From positions 1 through 64,000 of the forward strand of contig CANJCO010000025.1 of assembly GCA_947473045.1 (NCBI GenBank): DNA of 64,000 bases. Direction: 5' to 3'. Positions 63,407-64,000 of this stretch are shown in pieces. The notes beneath the pieces were generated by a model. That model searched no databases, was not told the DNA's origin, and saw only the letters and a list, made by a program, of their open reading frames with translations. Each line of letters opens with the position of its first letter. Positions within the stretch are counted from its first letter, which is position 1. The position numbers were made by a program, and so were the translations under genes. Origin of the DNA: Myxococcales bacterium. Its GTDB lineage: Bacteria; Myxococcota_A; Polyangia; Polyangiales; Polyangiaceae.

Positions 63407-64000
63407 TCAGCTGACCTTCTGCCCACCTTCGTAGCGGTAGAACCCGCGGCCCGACTTGCGACCGACCCAGCCGGCCGAGACGAGATTTTTGAGCATGGTG
63501 GGGGCACGGTATTTCGAGTCGCCGAAATCGCGGTGCAGCACCTCGGCGATGAATAGCACGGTGTCGAGTCCGATGAGGTCGGCGAGCTCGAGCGGGCCCA
63601 TCGGGTGGTTGAGACCGAGCTTGGCACCGGTGTCGATGTCGTCGGCGGTTCCGAGCCCCTGCTCGAGGGCGAAAATAGCCTCGCAGAGCATGGGGATGAG
63701 CATGCGGTTGACGAGAAATCCGGGGGCGTCGTGGCTGGTGACGACGGTCTTGCCCATCTTCTCGGCCAGCGCTCTCGCGAGCCCGTAGGTCTCGTCGCTC
63801 GTTTGGACGGCCCTGACGACCTCGACGAGTTTCATGAGCGGCGGCGGGTTCATGAAGTGCAGCCCGACGACGAGGGTCGGGCGCGAGGTCACGGCGGCGA
63901 GCTTGCTCAGCGAAATCGACGAGGTGTTGCTCGCGAGGTAGGCGCCGGGCGCGAGCGCGTCGTCGCACTGCTTGAAGAGCTTGAGCTTCAGCTCGACATT
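63407..64000 (-). CDS. 3-hydroxyacyl-CoA dehydrogenase (partial, N-terminus beyond window)
   Basis: 197 residues of the C-terminal two-thirds; the frame is open to the window edge, so the NAD-binding start is missing. The end of the NAD domain shows LASNTSSISLSKLA, then HFMNPPPLMKLVEVV, DAPGFLVNRMLIPML, NHPMGPLELADLIGLD and GRKSGRGFYRYEGG. It resembles 3-hydroxybutyryl-CoA dehydrogenase, which oxidises the product of the hydratase encoded next. Confidence 0.9.
   Translation of the reverse strand, partial: NVELKLKLFKQCDDALAPGAYLASNTSSISLSKLAAVTSRPTLVVGLHFMNPPPLMKLVEVVRAVQTSDETYGLARALAEKMGKTVVTSHDAPGFLVNRMLIPMLCEAIFALEQGLGTADDIDTGAKLGLNHPMGPLELADLIGLDTVLFIAEVLHRDFGDSKYRAPTMLKNLVSAGWVGRKSGRGFYRYEGGQKVS

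Overview
The window is about 64 kb of GC-rich DNA, almost fully coding. Lipoproteins, MYXO-CTERM-type sorting tails, eukaryotic-like Ser/Thr kinases, a receiver protein and a kinase that each carry a DUF4388-like (PATAN) region, and many short Cys-rich secreted proteins all point to a myxobacterium, most likely the Polyangiales/Sorangiineae side of Myxococcota. That placement rests on gene content only. I found no rRNA, tRNA, IS element, prophage or CRISPR array. Most of the window is chromosomal backbone with lineage-specific envelope genes.

Layout. 1-330: two tandem copies of a 146-bp unit packed with hairpins. 0.3-8.2 kb: a phosphoesterase lipoprotein, a histidine-kinase-like protein, a GT-C membrane glycosyltransferase, a conserved unknown protein and an SPFH/zinc-ribbon protein. 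8.3-12.5 kb: a small lipoprotein, a Ser/Thr kinase and a receiver protein. 12.5-17.1 kb (minus): a tightly coupled peptide-type ABC importer set (hydrolase-like protein, OppC, binding protein, OppB) with no ATPase. 17.1-22.7 kb (minus): three large surface lipoproteins. 22.7-25.8 kb (minus): PfkB kinase, mtnP, gmk and a DUF507 protein. 25.9-27.5 kb: a zinc-ribbon/coiled-coil pair. 27.5-29.9 kb (minus): a divergent RelA/SpoT-like protein, a small membrane protein and an HTTM membrane protein. 30-35.6 kb: a TIGR02757-type protein, two tandem TolC paralogues, a beta-barrel protein and a TPR protein.

35.8-42.3 kb is a respiratory complex I operon in the order nuoA-B-C-D-G-H-I. It ends there; E, F and J-N must lie elsewhere. 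42.3-49.2 kb holds a lipoprotein, a kinase/DUF4388 protein, a repeat-rich lipoprotein, a porin-like protein and a purple-acid-phosphatase-like lipoprotein. 49.2-54.9 kb is translation-related: GNAT, gatA, gatC, a tiny lipoprotein, a DUF4262 protein, then rpsB-tsf with a visible promoter, structured leader and terminator. 54.9-64 kb holds a polysaccharide deacetylase, a DUF4190-like protein, an MlaF-like ATPase, an EI24-like membrane protein, a TetR regulator, a TM2 protein, a very long ArnT-like glycosyltransferase, an enoyl-CoA hydratase and the C-terminal part of a 3-hydroxyacyl-CoA dehydrogenase that runs off the window.

The most interesting items are the divergent RelA/SpoT-like protein with its two membrane neighbours, the 146-bp hairpin unit and the related 32-bp repeat flanking the phosphoesterase gene, the ATPase-less importer operon whose hydrolase has lost its nucleophile, an internal MYXO-CTERM-like segment fused to an outer-membrane barrel, and paired TolC proteins sharing a CxGC motif. 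Starts were often moved inward from the longest open frame, using ribosome-binding sites, ATGA overlaps with the preceding gene, or the point where family similarity begins.
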